Of a DNA stretch of 64,000 bases, positions 1 through 9,176 are shown piece after piece. Position 1 is the stretch's first letter. Each line of letters starts with the position of its first letter. This stretch comes from Candidatus Regiella insecticola LSR1. GTDB taxonomy: Bacteria; Pseudomonadota; Gammaproteobacteria; Enterobacterales; Enterobacteriaceae. The notes below the pieces were generated by a model, which did not search any database, had not been told where the DNA came from, and saw nothing but the letters and a program-made list of their open reading frames with translations. The DNA lies in the NCBI RefSeq assembly GCF_000143625.1, contig NZ_GL379591.1:150150-214149 (forward strand), given 5' to 3'. Made by a program: the position numbers and the translations under genes.

Positions 1-199
1 GTTATTGGAGGATAAACAGTCCCCTGATCTCAGTCACATCAAGTGGGTGACCAGCAGTGACAACCTGCCGTTGATTGCCTACCACGCTTATAATGACATT
101 GACTATTATCTTCATTTAGCACAATACAATCGCTTGGATAATTTTAGGCGCCTGCGCGTGGGTAGCACGTTAAACCTGCCTCCGGTCAGTGGACAGTGA
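1..199 (+). CDS. 3' end of LysM-type tube/spike adaptor (Afp7/Pvc7-like), cut by window edge
   Basis: Only the last ~65 residues are in the window; the frame is open at the left edge, so the true start lies upstream. The visible part has a LysM-like ending: the tyrosine/leucine-rich stretch DIDYYLHLAQYNRLDN, then LRVGSTLNLPP. In Afp/PVC-type contractile systems a LysM protein sits directly before the VgrG-like spike and joins the inner tube to the spike. The next gene begins with the base after this stop codon, fitting one operon. The Afp7/Pvc7 assignment rests on position and this short motif. Confidence 0.65.
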   Translation, partial: LLEDKQSPDLSHIKWVTSSDNLPLIAYHAYNDIDYYLHLAQYNRLDNFRRLRVGSTLNLPPVSGQ

Positions 200-1870
200 A
201 TGATGAAAGGTGTCTATACCATTACGCTCTCCTGTCAGGGGAAAAAACTCACCTCACTGCAACGTCACATTGTGGCGTTAGAGGTGATACTAACGGTGAA
301 TAAAATACCGACGGCACAGTTGGTGATAGCAGAACGCGGCCCGCCTTTAGAACAACCGTTTCATTTGAGTCGGGGTGATTTTTTTAAACCGGGTCATCGC
401 GTGGATATTCACTTACGTTATGAAGATGAACCTAAAAATGAAAAATTAATTTTTTCCGGTATCGTGGTTAAGCATAAAATTGCGTGGCATGATGATCACG
501 GAGCACGATTATCACTGGATCTCAAAAGCCAAGCGATTCGGCTGACAACACGACGTAAAAGCGCCTTATTTGAAAAGACCACGGATAAAGACATTATCAC
601 GCGCCTGATTAGACAAGGGGGACTCACCTTGAAAGGCGCTATAGGGAAAGCAGAGGTAAAACATCCCCAAATGGTGCAGTATCACTGTAGCGATTGGGAT
701 TTTATCTTGGCGCGCGCGACCGCGAATGGATTGTGGGTGTTATTTCATTACCTGGAAGGGAAAGAGCACATCCAGATTGTGGCGCCCGATTTCAAACAGT
801 CGCCTAAGCAAGTGTTTAACGTGAATAACGTCGATCCACAGATCGTCATCCACAACGTGGAGCTTGAGGTGGATATTCGCCAGCAATTGAACAAGGTACG
901 CGCTGCCCACTGGGATACGCAAAAATTAGCCTTGACTTGGGTCGACGCTCAGCAAACCATTGTTAAACAAGGCACCGTCGATGCTGCGCAAGCCGCTCAG
1001 GCCATCGGCGCGGATCCCTATCCGCTGGTGCATCTGGGCGGGGTGGCTCCTGAAGAGCTCCGAGCCTGCAGTAAGGCGATGCTGGATCAAGCGCGACTCA
1101 CGCTATTGCGCGGCCGTTTTCAGATAAAAGGCAGAAAAGACATCACCCTCGGTGAATGCATTGCCATTAAAGGCGTCGGAAGCTACTTTGAAGGCCAAGC
1201 GATGATCACCGGCATTCGTCATCAGCTCAACCGAGAAGGCTGGCAAACCCATGTGCAAGTGGGTCTCACCGAGGGAATGAGCCGTTCCTTCGAGATGTGT
1301 GATCCAGCGGCGGCAGGATTATTACCCGCCATCCAAGGTCTCCATGTCGGAACCGTGGTCGGGCACGAGAAAGAACAAAACCCGCAGTTTTGCCTCAAAG
1401 TCCACTTACCCCTACTGGAAGATAAAAATAAAGTGCTGTGGGCCCGGTTGGCGTCACCTTACGCGAGCGATAAAAAAGGGATGGTGTTTCGACCCGAAGT
1501 GGGGGACGAAGTGGTGTTAGGTTTTTTTAATAATGACCCCCGCTATCCGGTGATTCTGGGCGCCATGCACAGTGAAAAAAATCCGCCGCCGCTGGCTATG
1601 GAGAAAGACAATCATCAAAAAGGCATTGTGACGCAAGAGGACATGCAATTTTTAATGGACGATAAAGAGAAAACGCTACAATGGATGACCGCTAAAAATA
1701 ATAGCGTGACTTTGGTCAGTGGCAAAAAATCCGGTATTTACTTGAAAGATCAACATAACAATCAGGTGAATTTAACGGAGCAAGGCATTGACATCAAACT
1801 TGATAAAAATTTGACGGCTGATACGGGTCAGAATGTGGTGATTAAAGGTAAAAAAATTGACTTTAAATAA
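200..1870 (+). CDS. VgrG-like spike protein of an eCIS (Afp8/Pvc8-like)
   Basis: 556 residues. The N-terminal ~330 residues resemble the gp27/gpD hub fold (HYHCSDWDF-type segment near residue 155). A gp5-type OB-fold follows at about 380-460, with LWARLASPYASDKKG and FRPEVGDEVVLGFF, both typical of VgrG/phage V proteins. A short polar C-terminal stretch (about 490-556) ends in repeats that would form a beta-helix needle. It forms the trimeric central spike below the inner tube and carries the PAAR tip encoded two genes on. The ATG follows the upstream stop without spacer and the gp25 gene starts 12 bases after the end, so translation is probably coupled. Confidence 0.9.
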   Translation: MMKGVYTITLSCQGKKLTSLQRHIVALEVILTVNKIPTAQLVIAERGPPLEQPFHLSRGDFFKPGHRVDIHLRYEDEPKNEKLIFSGIVVKHKIAWHDDHGARLSLDLKSQAIRLTTRRKSALFEKTTDKDIITRLIRQGGLTLKGAIGKAEVKHPQMVQYHCSDWDFILARATANGLWVLFHYLEGKEHIQIVAPDFKQSPKQVFNVNNVDPQIVIHNVELEVDIRQQLNKVRAAHWDTQKLALTWVDAQQTIVKQGTVDAAQAAQAIGADPYPLVHLGGVAPEELRACSKAMLDQARLTLLRGRFQIKGRKDITLGECIAIKGVGSYFEGQAMITGIRHQLNREGWQTHVQVGLTEGMSRSFEMCDPAAAGLLPAIQGLHVGTVVGHEKEQNPQFCLKVHLPLLEDKNKVLWARLASPYASDKKGMVFRPEVGDEVVLGFFNNDPRYPVILGAMHSEKNPPPLAMEKDNHQKGIVTQEDMQFLMDDKEKTLQWMTAKNNSVTLVSGKKSGIYLKDQHNNQVNLTEQGIDIKLDKNLTADTGQNVVIKGKKIDFK

Positions 1871-1882
1871 AAGGGGCTGATA

Positions 1883-2293
1883 ATGGTAAATGACCAGGCA
1901 TTTTTAGGCCAAGGTTGGAGCTTTCCGCCCACCTTTTCACAGCAGGGGGCGGTACTGGAATTGGTGTCGGGTGAAGAAGATATTTGGCAAAGCTTACGCA
2001 TTCTGCTCTCGACCAATCTGCAAGAACGCGTGATGCAACCGACGTATGGCTGTGAACTGAGTCAGTTTTTATTCGAGGAAGTCACCCAGGGCTTGATCCA
2101 TCGTCTGCAAAAGATCATCAGCGATGCGGTATTATACCATGAACCCCGTATTCGATTAGATGAGGTTATTATCATGCCTCACGTTGAAGATTTATTGTTG
2201 ATCACCCTGAATTACACTCTACTTACCACCAATTCACGGAGTAATCTGGTGTATCCCTTTTATTTAACCGAAGCGACGCATCTGTCGTTATAG
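1883..2293 (+). CDS. gp25-like baseplate wedge protein (Afp9/Pvc9-like)
   Basis: 136 residues, the usual size for the gp25/GPW family. Visible hallmarks are a GEEDIWQSLRILLSTN segment followed by ERVMQPTYGCELSQFLFEE, the region that in gp25 and T6SS TssE starts sheath polymerisation on the baseplate. A purine-rich RBS (AAAGGGGCTG) precedes the ATG. It lies between spike and PAAR genes, the standard Afp/PVC position. No defect seen. Confidence 0.9.
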   Translation: MVNDQAFLGQGWSFPPTFSQQGAVLELVSGEEDIWQSLRILLSTNLQERVMQPTYGCELSQFLFEEVTQGLIHRLQKIISDAVLYHEPRIRLDEVIIMPHVEDLLLITLNYTLLTTNSRSNLVYPFYLTEATHLSL

Positions 2294-2543
2294 TATTCCT
2301 TAATAGGAACGAGGCGTTGTTGAACTCTCTCTATTTACGTATCTACATACTAGGAAGTAGGTATGATTAAAACAGCCATTATCAGTGATTCAGCAATCGG
2401 GTAACAGTTTAGCGCTGCGCATTCCTGCGGCTATTTCGAGAAAAGCTCACTTATCTGACTTAATGTCATTCACATGATTTACTTTATATCTCAAACGATG
2501 ACTCGGTTTGACGGGTCAGTGCGAGGTCATGGGAGGTTAACTG
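2294..2543 (+). other. Unusually long spacer inside the eCIS operon
   Basis: 250 bases separate the gp25 and PAAR genes, whereas neighbouring genes are 0-130 bases apart. The only ORF I see is a 13-codon one beginning at 2363 (MIKTAIISDSAIG) with no recognisable role. A GGGAGG ribosome-binding site ends the spacer directly before 2544. It may hold an internal promoter or a deleted small gene; nothing decides this. Confidence 0.4.
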
Positions 2544-2978
2544 ATGTTGGATACCATCCTCGTTGATGGCGATCGTGTGCTGTTTATGCCGCTATTTGGT
2601 CAAGCGGTGGTCGTGGTTCGTCCTGGCACACTGACAGCGAGCGGTAAACCCACTCGGCGAGGTAAAAAAATTGCGCGGGTAGGGGATGAAAAGAAGGTCT
2701 CTGTGGCAGGATGCGTCTATATCACGCCGGTGTATAGCATTCCCGGCACCGGCACACTAAAAATTGCGGCATTGGCGAGTGATCAAAAAACACAAAAAGT
2801 CATGTGTTGTGGTAAGGCGATACTGCTTAAAGGTCAACGATTTACGGCGAAATTTGAGGTGCAAAACCCCGCCAAGCAACCGCCGCCAGGGCCAGGGGCA
2901 CCGATCCCCGATCCCACCCCGACCTACAACGGTACCGGGGTGTTTCTGAACAGCCATGTTCACGTCAGTGCAAAATAA
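2544..2978 (+). CDS. PAAR-like spike-tip protein (Afp10/Pvc10-like)
   Basis: 144 residues, rich in glycine and proline. It has the PAAR-type pattern of short beta strands: an early LVDGDRVLFMP, a central GTGTLKIAAL and CCGKAILLKGQRF, then a PxPGPGAPIPDPTPTYNG tail ending in SHVHVSAK. In Afp/PVC systems this small protein caps the VgrG-like trimer and makes the piercing point. A strong GGGAGG RBS supports the ATG. Assignment rests on size, composition and gene order. Confidence 0.8.
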   Translation: MLDTILVDGDRVLFMPLFGQAVVVVRPGTLTASGKPTRRGKKIARVGDEKKVSVAGCVYITPVYSIPGTGTLKIAALASDQKTQKVMCCGKAILLKGQRFTAKFEVQNPAKQPPPGPGAPIPDPTPTYNGTGVFLNSHVHVSAK

Positions 2979-3104
2979 TAACCCCATTTTCTGAGTGCGC
3001 TATGTGCCTTCATTGAGGGCACTGCTGGAAAAATGAATCACGCTGGTAAGCCGATTCTTCAATGACACAAAAAAATTATTCTTGAAATCTTTGGAAAAAA
3101 TCAC

Positions 3105-6100
3105 ATGAAGCTCGAAGCCTCTCTCTATCGCGATGGCACCAGCCAACGCCATCGGCTGTTGGCCGCTCTGGCTCCGGATTATTTTGTCGTCGATGATCGC
3201 ACATTGCATGATGTTATCCAGTTTGCTCAGGCGTATGCCAAAGAACTTCGATTTCATGAAAGCGGACAAATCACCCCCACAGACTGGACCAATTTTTTGC
3301 GTACGGATAAGTGTACGGATAAACAGTTTATTGAGGATGCCGTTCGTTTTATTAAGCAGCCGGAAGCCATTGTTGACCTGAATCAGCGAATGGAGTTGAT
3401 GCAACCTCATCGGGTCTTGTTTTGGGTTTTTCTCTTATTGCTTCGTTACCCCCAGCAGCAATTGAACGCCCTCACGCAGCGTTATCTCGAGTTTTATTAC
3501 CGAGACTGCCTACAATTAAGAGAAAAACCGTCCCAGCCGGATCGGGCGCATGTGATCTTCGAACTGGCGCCATCTCAGCAAGCCTATTGGCTTAAAAAAG
3601 GAACCTTACTCAGTACAGAGCAAGGTCAATCTGATAGCGCGGCGCCGGTTTATCGTCTCGACCAAGATAGCGTGATCACGTCGGCCCAGGTGGCTAAAAT
3701 TTGTGCGTTGGCGCTTAAAAAAGAAGTGTACGACTTTGCGACTTTTTATCACCCGGGAAAAACCAGCGATAACGATTTTGCCACTCTGTTGCAGTGGGTT
3801 TTAGAAAGGGCAGCGCAACAGGTGACTATGCCCGCAGGTTTTGAGAACGCAGCGCCAACACCTTCCATTGATTTGCCTTCGCTCAAAATGCTCGCTGAGC
3901 AAGATCAATTAAAAGGTAAACAAAAAGATTACATTGAAGAAGAGCTGGCTTTCCCTACCGTGGAAGATTTCAAAGTGTGTTTGCAAGGGCATCGGTTGCA
4001 GACGGCAGAACAAACACACCAGATTCACAAGATAATGGAACGTGTTTATCAAAACAAAATAAAGCTCCAGCGATACCAGGCACTAAAACATAAACATCAT
4101 AACGAAAATTTCATCAACATGCTGGCCTTCGCGCTGGGTAATCAATTAACGGAATTGCCCAATGGGCACACTGAGATAACGTCCTTAAAAACCGATCTCA
4201 CCCATCCTGCGGTCATGAATTATATTAATAAAAAGCTTTATATGAAGATTAAGGATTTTGAAAAAATCATAGAGATAGTCATTAAAGCGCCTGACATCAA
4301 TTCCAAGGATTGGAAGGAAGTATATCAACGAGTCGAGCATGCTCAGACCAGACAACGAGATTATCCCGATATTCATATTGAAAAAACAACGCACCTGTGT
4401 ACGCGCGTTATTCTGGATGCTGAACTGGCGGAGCATAAACCGTTTAAAGCGTTCGATTGGGCTGCAACCGATACCCCGGCTATGCTCGGTTTTGCCGTCA
4501 GTTCCCCTTTATTACGCCTTGGTGAAGGGACAAGGAAAATAACCTTAACAGTAGACTGTCAACCCGATGCTTTTCACCTCGATCAGCTGAATAAATTTTT
4601 ACAACAATCGCCTTTCACTTTTCAATTAAGCGGCGCTGAAACCCATTTTGCTCCCTCGTCGGCGACAGTCACCGCAGGGCATTTTTTTTTGGCAACCGCC
4701 CTGGCGGAATACGATACGAATACGTTGGCTTTAATTTGCCGTTTTAAAGGTGAAAAGAGGCAATTCAACAGCGAGAGGGATAAGGATCACTATCTTCGAT
4801 TTGAAGATGGACAGCTTTATCAAATCACGGAGGTGATGAGTGCGCAACACGCTAAGCTCCGCCCCGTCGGTTTTTTGCCGAGTAAAGGTTTCATTAAAAA
4901 ATACCCTGAACTCGCTCTGACGGGCACTAGCAGCCCTTTGTCAGGCTTGGCATTAGAAGAAGTCCCTGTCACTGGAGGGATAGGCGGCAAAACCCGTAAA
5001 ATAATCAAGGCAACCACCGATCTGTTTACCACGCAAGATCATTTTAAGCAGTACATTTTGTGGACGGACGGTCGGGTTTATCGGATTGATCAGGTGGAGA
5101 ATGCCAAGGAAATAAAAGTCGTTGACGTTGCTTATTTACCTAATATAAAAACAAAACCCGCTAATCCACAGCTTTATCCCGATATTCAATTGACGGAAAC
5201 CGAAATACTCACGGGGTTAGTGATCACGGGCGTTACTGCGAATGATAAGCAATTCACAGAAAAAGAGGTCGGTAATCGATTGGTTTGGTCCAATGGGCAG
5301 GTCTTTGCCATTCAAAAATATGTGGGTGATCAAGAAGTCGAAGTCGCTTGTATGGGGACATTACCTCCAGAGACGAAGATTAAAAAATATGCTTCTGACG
5401 CCTTATTTTTAAATGGGCTTCAGTTTACGTTCGAGCTCAATGAAACTGCCCCTGCCATGACGGCTCCGTTAATCGATGTTAGCCATCAAGGGTTAACCGG
5501 TGTTGATCCGACAATAAAAATAACCCTCAAAGCGGGGGATGACTATGACTTGTTTAAAACGATCGTAGTAGAAAAATGTAAGTTGGCAGTGAATGTGCAA
5601 GGGATTAAGGATGTAAAACTGAGAAACGATGAATCGCTGTTAACGAACACTGCTTTATTGCAGCCGTTTGGTGATCAACCTACCGACTATGCCGGATTTT
5701 ATTGGGCGCACGCGGAAATTTGTGATAAAGCGTTAGATTCACTGGATTTATGCATGACCTGGTCAGGGTTACCCGAAGATTTTGGTACTCACTATGCAGC
5801 TTATAATAAACTTCCAGATAAAAAAATCGATAACACCCGTTTTCAAACCCAGTTAACCTTAGTGAACAACCGTTTAGTCACCGCCATTGGCTCGCCACAA
5901 TGCTTATTTTCCACCGATCCAGAGAGTGGAAAATTAAACGCCCACACCTGTCTGAAGTTCAAAAATTTACCTAAGCTAAGTGAGGGCGATACAAGCCACT
6001 TCACACACAACGACCCCGATGAAGAAGATCCTTTGGCCTGGTCTCGCTATTTTAAACTTGCATTAACCGAGCAAGATTTTTTGCACGACCAATATGCTAC

Positions 6101-7565
6101 GGTGCTCAACAAGAGAGCATTAGCAAAGCCGACAGAAGGCGGAAGTGTGCCGGACGTCTATCCACCTTATACGCCATTGATACGCGATTTGACGCTCAAT
6201 TATACGGCCTCCGTCCTGATAAATCTGGCCCATCCTGCTCCTGCTTCAATGAATGCCGCACAATTATTTCAGCTACATCCCTTTGGAAGTAAGGTCTTGG
6301 GGGGGCACAAGGTCAATCAGTTATTACCCCAATTTTCAGCAGCGGGCTATTTATATATGGGTCTGAAAGACGCCACCGTGCCGGCACCGCTCTCATTACT
6401 GTTTCAAATTATCCCGAGCGAAAGTGATAGGCTGGAAGAAAGAGCCGATATGACATGCTATTATTTAGGTCAAGATGATTGGGTAGCCGCAGATAGCTCG
6501 ACTTATCTTCATGATGAGACTAAAAAGTTGATGCGCAGTGGGGTGATTTCGTTTCATCTGCCGGCGGCCGCCAGTCATAAAAATACCCTTATGCCGACGG
6601 GTTTGCACTGGTTGTGCGGCTCCGTTAATCAAGAGCTGGTATCGTCTCAGATCGTTGCGATTAAAACACAAGCGGCAACAGTCACGTTGGCGAAGGAGGC
6701 GAATGATGAACACTACCGCAAACCGTTACCGGCTTATTCTATTAATCAACTTGTTACCGCTGATCCACAGATAAAAGCGGTCACGCAACCCTACGCTTCA
6801 TTTGGAGGGCGTGCCAGGGAAAATCATCAAGCTTTTTGGCAACGGACGAGTGAGCGATTACGTCATAAACAGCGCGCCATTTCCAGCTGGGATTATGAGC
6901 GATTAGTTTTAGCAGCGTTTCCACAGCTCTACAAAGTCAAGTGTTTAACACAAACACAACTGAGGGTATCACCCTTAGCGAAGGTCACTGTCGTGGTTAT
7001 CCCCGACAATGCCAATAGCGAACCTTTTTTGCCGTTGAAACCCAAGGCTCCGCGTGATTTGCTGGAAGCAATCAAAGCCTATTTAAGCCAGTATATTTCC
7101 CCTTTCGTTGATTTGGAAGTGAAAAATCCAAGCTATGAACAAATAAAATACTCTGTCACTGTTTGCTTTAAAAAAGCCGATGAACCCGGTAATGGTATTG
7201 CTGAACTCAATAAAGCGATTAAACGCTTTTTGTCACCTTGGGCCTATGAAAGTACCGCGGAGGTGACATTCGGTAGCTATATTCACAACTCATTGTTAAT
7301 CCATTTTATTGAAAAACAGCCTTATGTCGATTACGTCGCCCAACTCAGACTCATTGAACACAGCAAACTGGACAGTGATCTCACGGCTTCTAAGGTCGAT
7401 TATCCGATACTGGATGTGGATCAAGCGCAAGTGCACGCCCCCGATGCTGTCTTGGTTTCTGCGCCGGAACATAGGATCGAATCAGTGACAAGGCATCAGC
7501 ATGAAGATATTGATTTTGAAGGGATTGGTCACATGATCATTGAAACAGATTTCATCGTTCATTAA
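3105..7565 (+). CDS. Giant gp6/J-type baseplate protein (Afp11/Pvc11-like)
   Basis: 1486 residues, by far the largest gene here and within the expected size for Afp11/Pvc11. The C-terminal third has the baseplate-J features: a segment beginning near residue 1230 (RARENHQAFWQRTSERLRHKQRAISSWDYERLVLAAFP contains the conserved core; key residues R, W, Y), then a VVVIPDNA strand and a wing-like domain ending near DVDQAQV. The N-terminal half contains several repeated small domains. The protein forms the wedge ring around the spike. The RBS is weak (GGAAAAAATCAC before ATG). A piece of this gene (bases 7001 onward) occurs again at 63810-64000. Confidence 0.88.
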   Translation: MKLEASLYRDGTSQRHRLLAALAPDYFVVDDRTLHDVIQFAQAYAKELRFHESGQITPTDWTNFLRTDKCTDKQFIEDAVRFIKQPEAIVDLNQRMELMQPHRVLFWVFLLLLRYPQQQLNALTQRYLEFYYRDCLQLREKPSQPDRAHVIFELAPSQQAYWLKKGTLLSTEQGQSDSAAPVYRLDQDSVITSAQVAKICALALKKEVYDFATFYHPGKTSDNDFATLLQWVLERAAQQVTMPAGFENAAPTPSIDLPSLKMLAEQDQLKGKQKDYIEEELAFPTVEDFKVCLQGHRLQTAEQTHQIHKIMERVYQNKIKLQRYQALKHKHHNENFINMLAFALGNQLTELPNGHTEITSLKTDLTHPAVMNYINKKLYMKIKDFEKIIEIVIKAPDINSKDWKEVYQRVEHAQTRQRDYPDIHIEKTTHLCTRVILDAELAEHKPFKAFDWAATDTPAMLGFAVSSPLLRLGEGTRKITLTVDCQPDAFHLDQLNKFLQQSPFTFQLSGAETHFAPSSATVTAGHFFLATALAEYDTNTLALICRFKGEKRQFNSERDKDHYLRFEDGQLYQITEVMSAQHAKLRPVGFLPSKGFIKKYPELALTGTSSPLSGLALEEVPVTGGIGGKTRKIIKATTDLFTTQDHFKQYILWTDGRVYRIDQVENAKEIKVVDVAYLPNIKTKPANPQLYPDIQLTETEILTGLVITGVTANDKQFTEKEVGNRLVWSNGQVFAIQKYVGDQEVEVACMGTLPPETKIKKYASDALFLNGLQFTFELNETAPAMTAPLIDVSHQGLTGVDPTIKITLKAGDDYDLFKTIVVEKCKLAVNVQGIKDVKLRNDESLLTNTALLQPFGDQPTDYAGFYWAHAEICDKALDSLDLCMTWSGLPEDFGTHYAAYNKLPDKKIDNTRFQTQLTLVNNRLVTAIGSPQCLFSTDPESGKLNAHTCLKFKNLPKLSEGDTSHFTHNDPDEEDPLAWSRYFKLALTEQDFLHDQYATVLNKRALAKPTEGGSVPDVYPPYTPLIRDLTLNYTASVLINLAHPAPASMNAAQLFQLHPFGSKVLGGHKVNQLLPQFSAAGYLYMGLKDATVPAPLSLLFQIIPSESDRLEERADMTCYYLGQDDWVAADSSTYLHDETKKLMRSGVISFHLPAAASHKNTLMPTGLHWLCGSVNQELVSSQIVAIKTQAATVTLAKEANDEHYRKPLPAYSINQLVTADPQIKAVTQPYASFGGRARENHQAFWQRTSERLRHKQRAISSWDYERLVLAAFPQLYKVKCLTQTQLRVSPLAKVTVVVIPDNANSEPFLPLKPKAPRDLLEAIKAYLSQYISPFVDLEVKNPSYEQIKYSVTVCFKKADEPGNGIAELNKAIKRFLSPWAYESTAEVTFGSYIHNSLLIHFIEKQPYVDYVAQLRLIEHSKLDSDLTASKVDYPILDVDQAQVHAPDAVLVSAPEHRIESVTRHQHEDIDFEGIGHMIIETDFIVH

Positions 7566-7598
7566 GGCTTTACATTTAATTCTATAGAGGAAACCACA

Positions 7599-8843
7599 AT
7601 GCCTCAAAAAACCAGAGCAGAGCTAAAAGACCGCTTTAAGCGCGGTGACAAACCCACCGCGCAAGATTTTAGCGATCTGTTCGAATCTTTTTTAAACGTT
7701 AAAGAAGATTGGATCAAAAAACCGGAGGGGGTTGAAAAGCCGCTGCGCATCATGTCACAGAGCGACCAACAAAATTGGCTCGATTTTTGTACCAGTGAGA
7801 AAAATTGCGATACGAATTACTGGCGTTTAAATCATCAACATCAGAATGATAGCACCGGTTTCAATTTATCTTATAAGAGTGAAACCCGACTTTTCATTGA
7901 TGAAGGAAAGGGGAAAACCGGTATTGGCACCTTTAATCCCGGCGCACAATTGCATATTCAGTCCACGGCGGGTGTGGATATGTTACGTGTTGGCACTGCT
8001 GATACTACTGCCTTGTTTATTGAAAAAGACGGTAAGGTAGGCATTAATCATGCAAGTCCAAGCTACGCATTGGATATTCAGGGTAAAGCCCAGGCATGGG
8101 GTTTGGGCTTAACGGATCAAACAACACATTGGGAGAAAAATGGTACCTTGTACCAGCGTAATGGGCTCGTTTATCTCACCACCGATCAAGGGCTTCATCT
8201 GCGCAGGCAGGGCGGGGCAGATGCCGATACTGCGTTTCATTTCGACACCACCCAGAGAACATTAACGATTAGCACACAAAATGTTAATCAAAAATCGATA
8301 GACGCAAAGGGTCATATCAAGTGTAACAGTTATATCGCGTGTAAAAATGGAATCAGAATCACTGATGGAGCAGCAAGTGTACATTGGGACGCTGAGGCCA
8401 GTGCGTTTTATCGGTACAATCAGTTTTGGTATCTCTCGGTAGACAATAACCTTTATTTTCGCAAAAAAGGAGCAAAAAATGTCGCTTTTCACTTTGACAT
8501 CGAAACCGCAACGTTAAGAGCCAATAAGTTTCAACAGGCCTCTGATCGCCGCCTCAAAACCCATATCAAACCGCTCGGGCCGGTGCTTGGCAAAATACTA
8601 CAATTACAGGGGATCTATTATGACTGGAGTGACCATTCGAGGACAAAAGACTATATCAAAGAACCGCAAATAGGGTTAATTGCCGACGAACTGCAAGCGT
8701 CGTTTCCTGAATTGGTCGCTTGTGACCAAGATAATTTTAAATACGTTGATTACGGGCGTTTTACTGCTGTATTGCTGGAAGCGGTCAAACAACAGCAGCA
8801 AATGATAGAGAAATTGTTTGTGCATTTGAAACTAACGCCATAG
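7599..8843 (+). CDS. eCIS tail-fibre protein with C-terminal S74 intramolecular chaperone
   Basis: 414 residues. The N-terminus (MPQKTRAELKDRFKRGDKP then TAQDFSDLFESF) is the attachment segment seen in many eCIS and phage-like fibre proteins. The middle has repeated beta-rich units with GIGTFNPGAQLHIQ and VGINHASPSYALDI, typical of fibre shafts. The C-terminus carries the peptidase S74 endosialidase-chaperone domain: the SDRRLK motif near residue 315 gives the Ser-Asp pair used for self-cleavage, followed by GLIADELQASFPELV and a final helical segment. Fibres bind the target cell. In Afp/PVC loci the fibre gene usually follows the gp7-like gene; here it precedes it. Confidence 0.88.
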   Translation: MPQKTRAELKDRFKRGDKPTAQDFSDLFESFLNVKEDWIKKPEGVEKPLRIMSQSDQQNWLDFCTSEKNCDTNYWRLNHQHQNDSTGFNLSYKSETRLFIDEGKGKTGIGTFNPGAQLHIQSTAGVDMLRVGTADTTALFIEKDGKVGINHASPSYALDIQGKAQAWGLGLTDQTTHWEKNGTLYQRNGLVYLTTDQGLHLRRQGGADADTAFHFDTTQRTLTISTQNVNQKSIDAKGHIKCNSYIACKNGIRITDGAASVHWDAEASAFYRYNQFWYLSVDNNLYFRKKGAKNVAFHFDIETATLRANKFQQASDRRLKTHIKPLGPVLGKILQLQGIYYDWSDHSRTKDYIKEPQIGLIADELQASFPELVACDQDNFKYVDYGRFTAVLLEAVKQQQQMIEKLFVHLKLTP

Positions 8844-8886
8844 AAAACGGTTCACCCTCAAAGCCACTTTTATCCCCTCCAACACA

Positions 8887-9126
8887 GTGAGCCGCCCCTA
8901 CATGAAACAACCATTACAGCGTCGTCTTGACGAGTTAAAACAGGCCTTTTCGCAAGGCCAAGCTGTGTTTAACGAGCTTAAAGAAAAACAAGCCAATACG
9001 CATGACACCTTGTTACGTCTACAAGGGGCAATTCAAGTGCTAGAAGAAATATTGCCGCAAGAACCCGAGCCCGTTTCTGATGAAGCCGAGAAAGCCCTTC
9101 ATCCGTCCCCAAAAGACGACAATTGA
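8887..9126 (+). CDS. Small coiled-coil protein within the eCIS operon
   Basis: 79 residues read from a GTG at 8887; an ATG at 8902 (MKQPLQRRLDELKQ) is an equally plausible start because neither has a clear RBS. Residues 5-55 form a heptad-like amphipathic helix (LQRRLDELKQAF, then LKEKQANTHDTLLRLQ), followed by an acidic, proline-rich tail. It lies between fibre and gp7-like genes, 44 and 50 bases from its neighbours. A fibre adaptor or assembly factor is conceivable, but I do not recognise the family. Confidence 0.6.
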   Translation: MSRPYMKQPLQRRLDELKQAFSQGQAVFNELKEKQANTHDTLLRLQGAIQVLEEILPQEPEPVSDEAEKALHPSPKDDN

Positions 9127-9176
9127 GATAAAACACAACCGGATGTGACTTAACAGTAAAATACAGAGCAAACAGT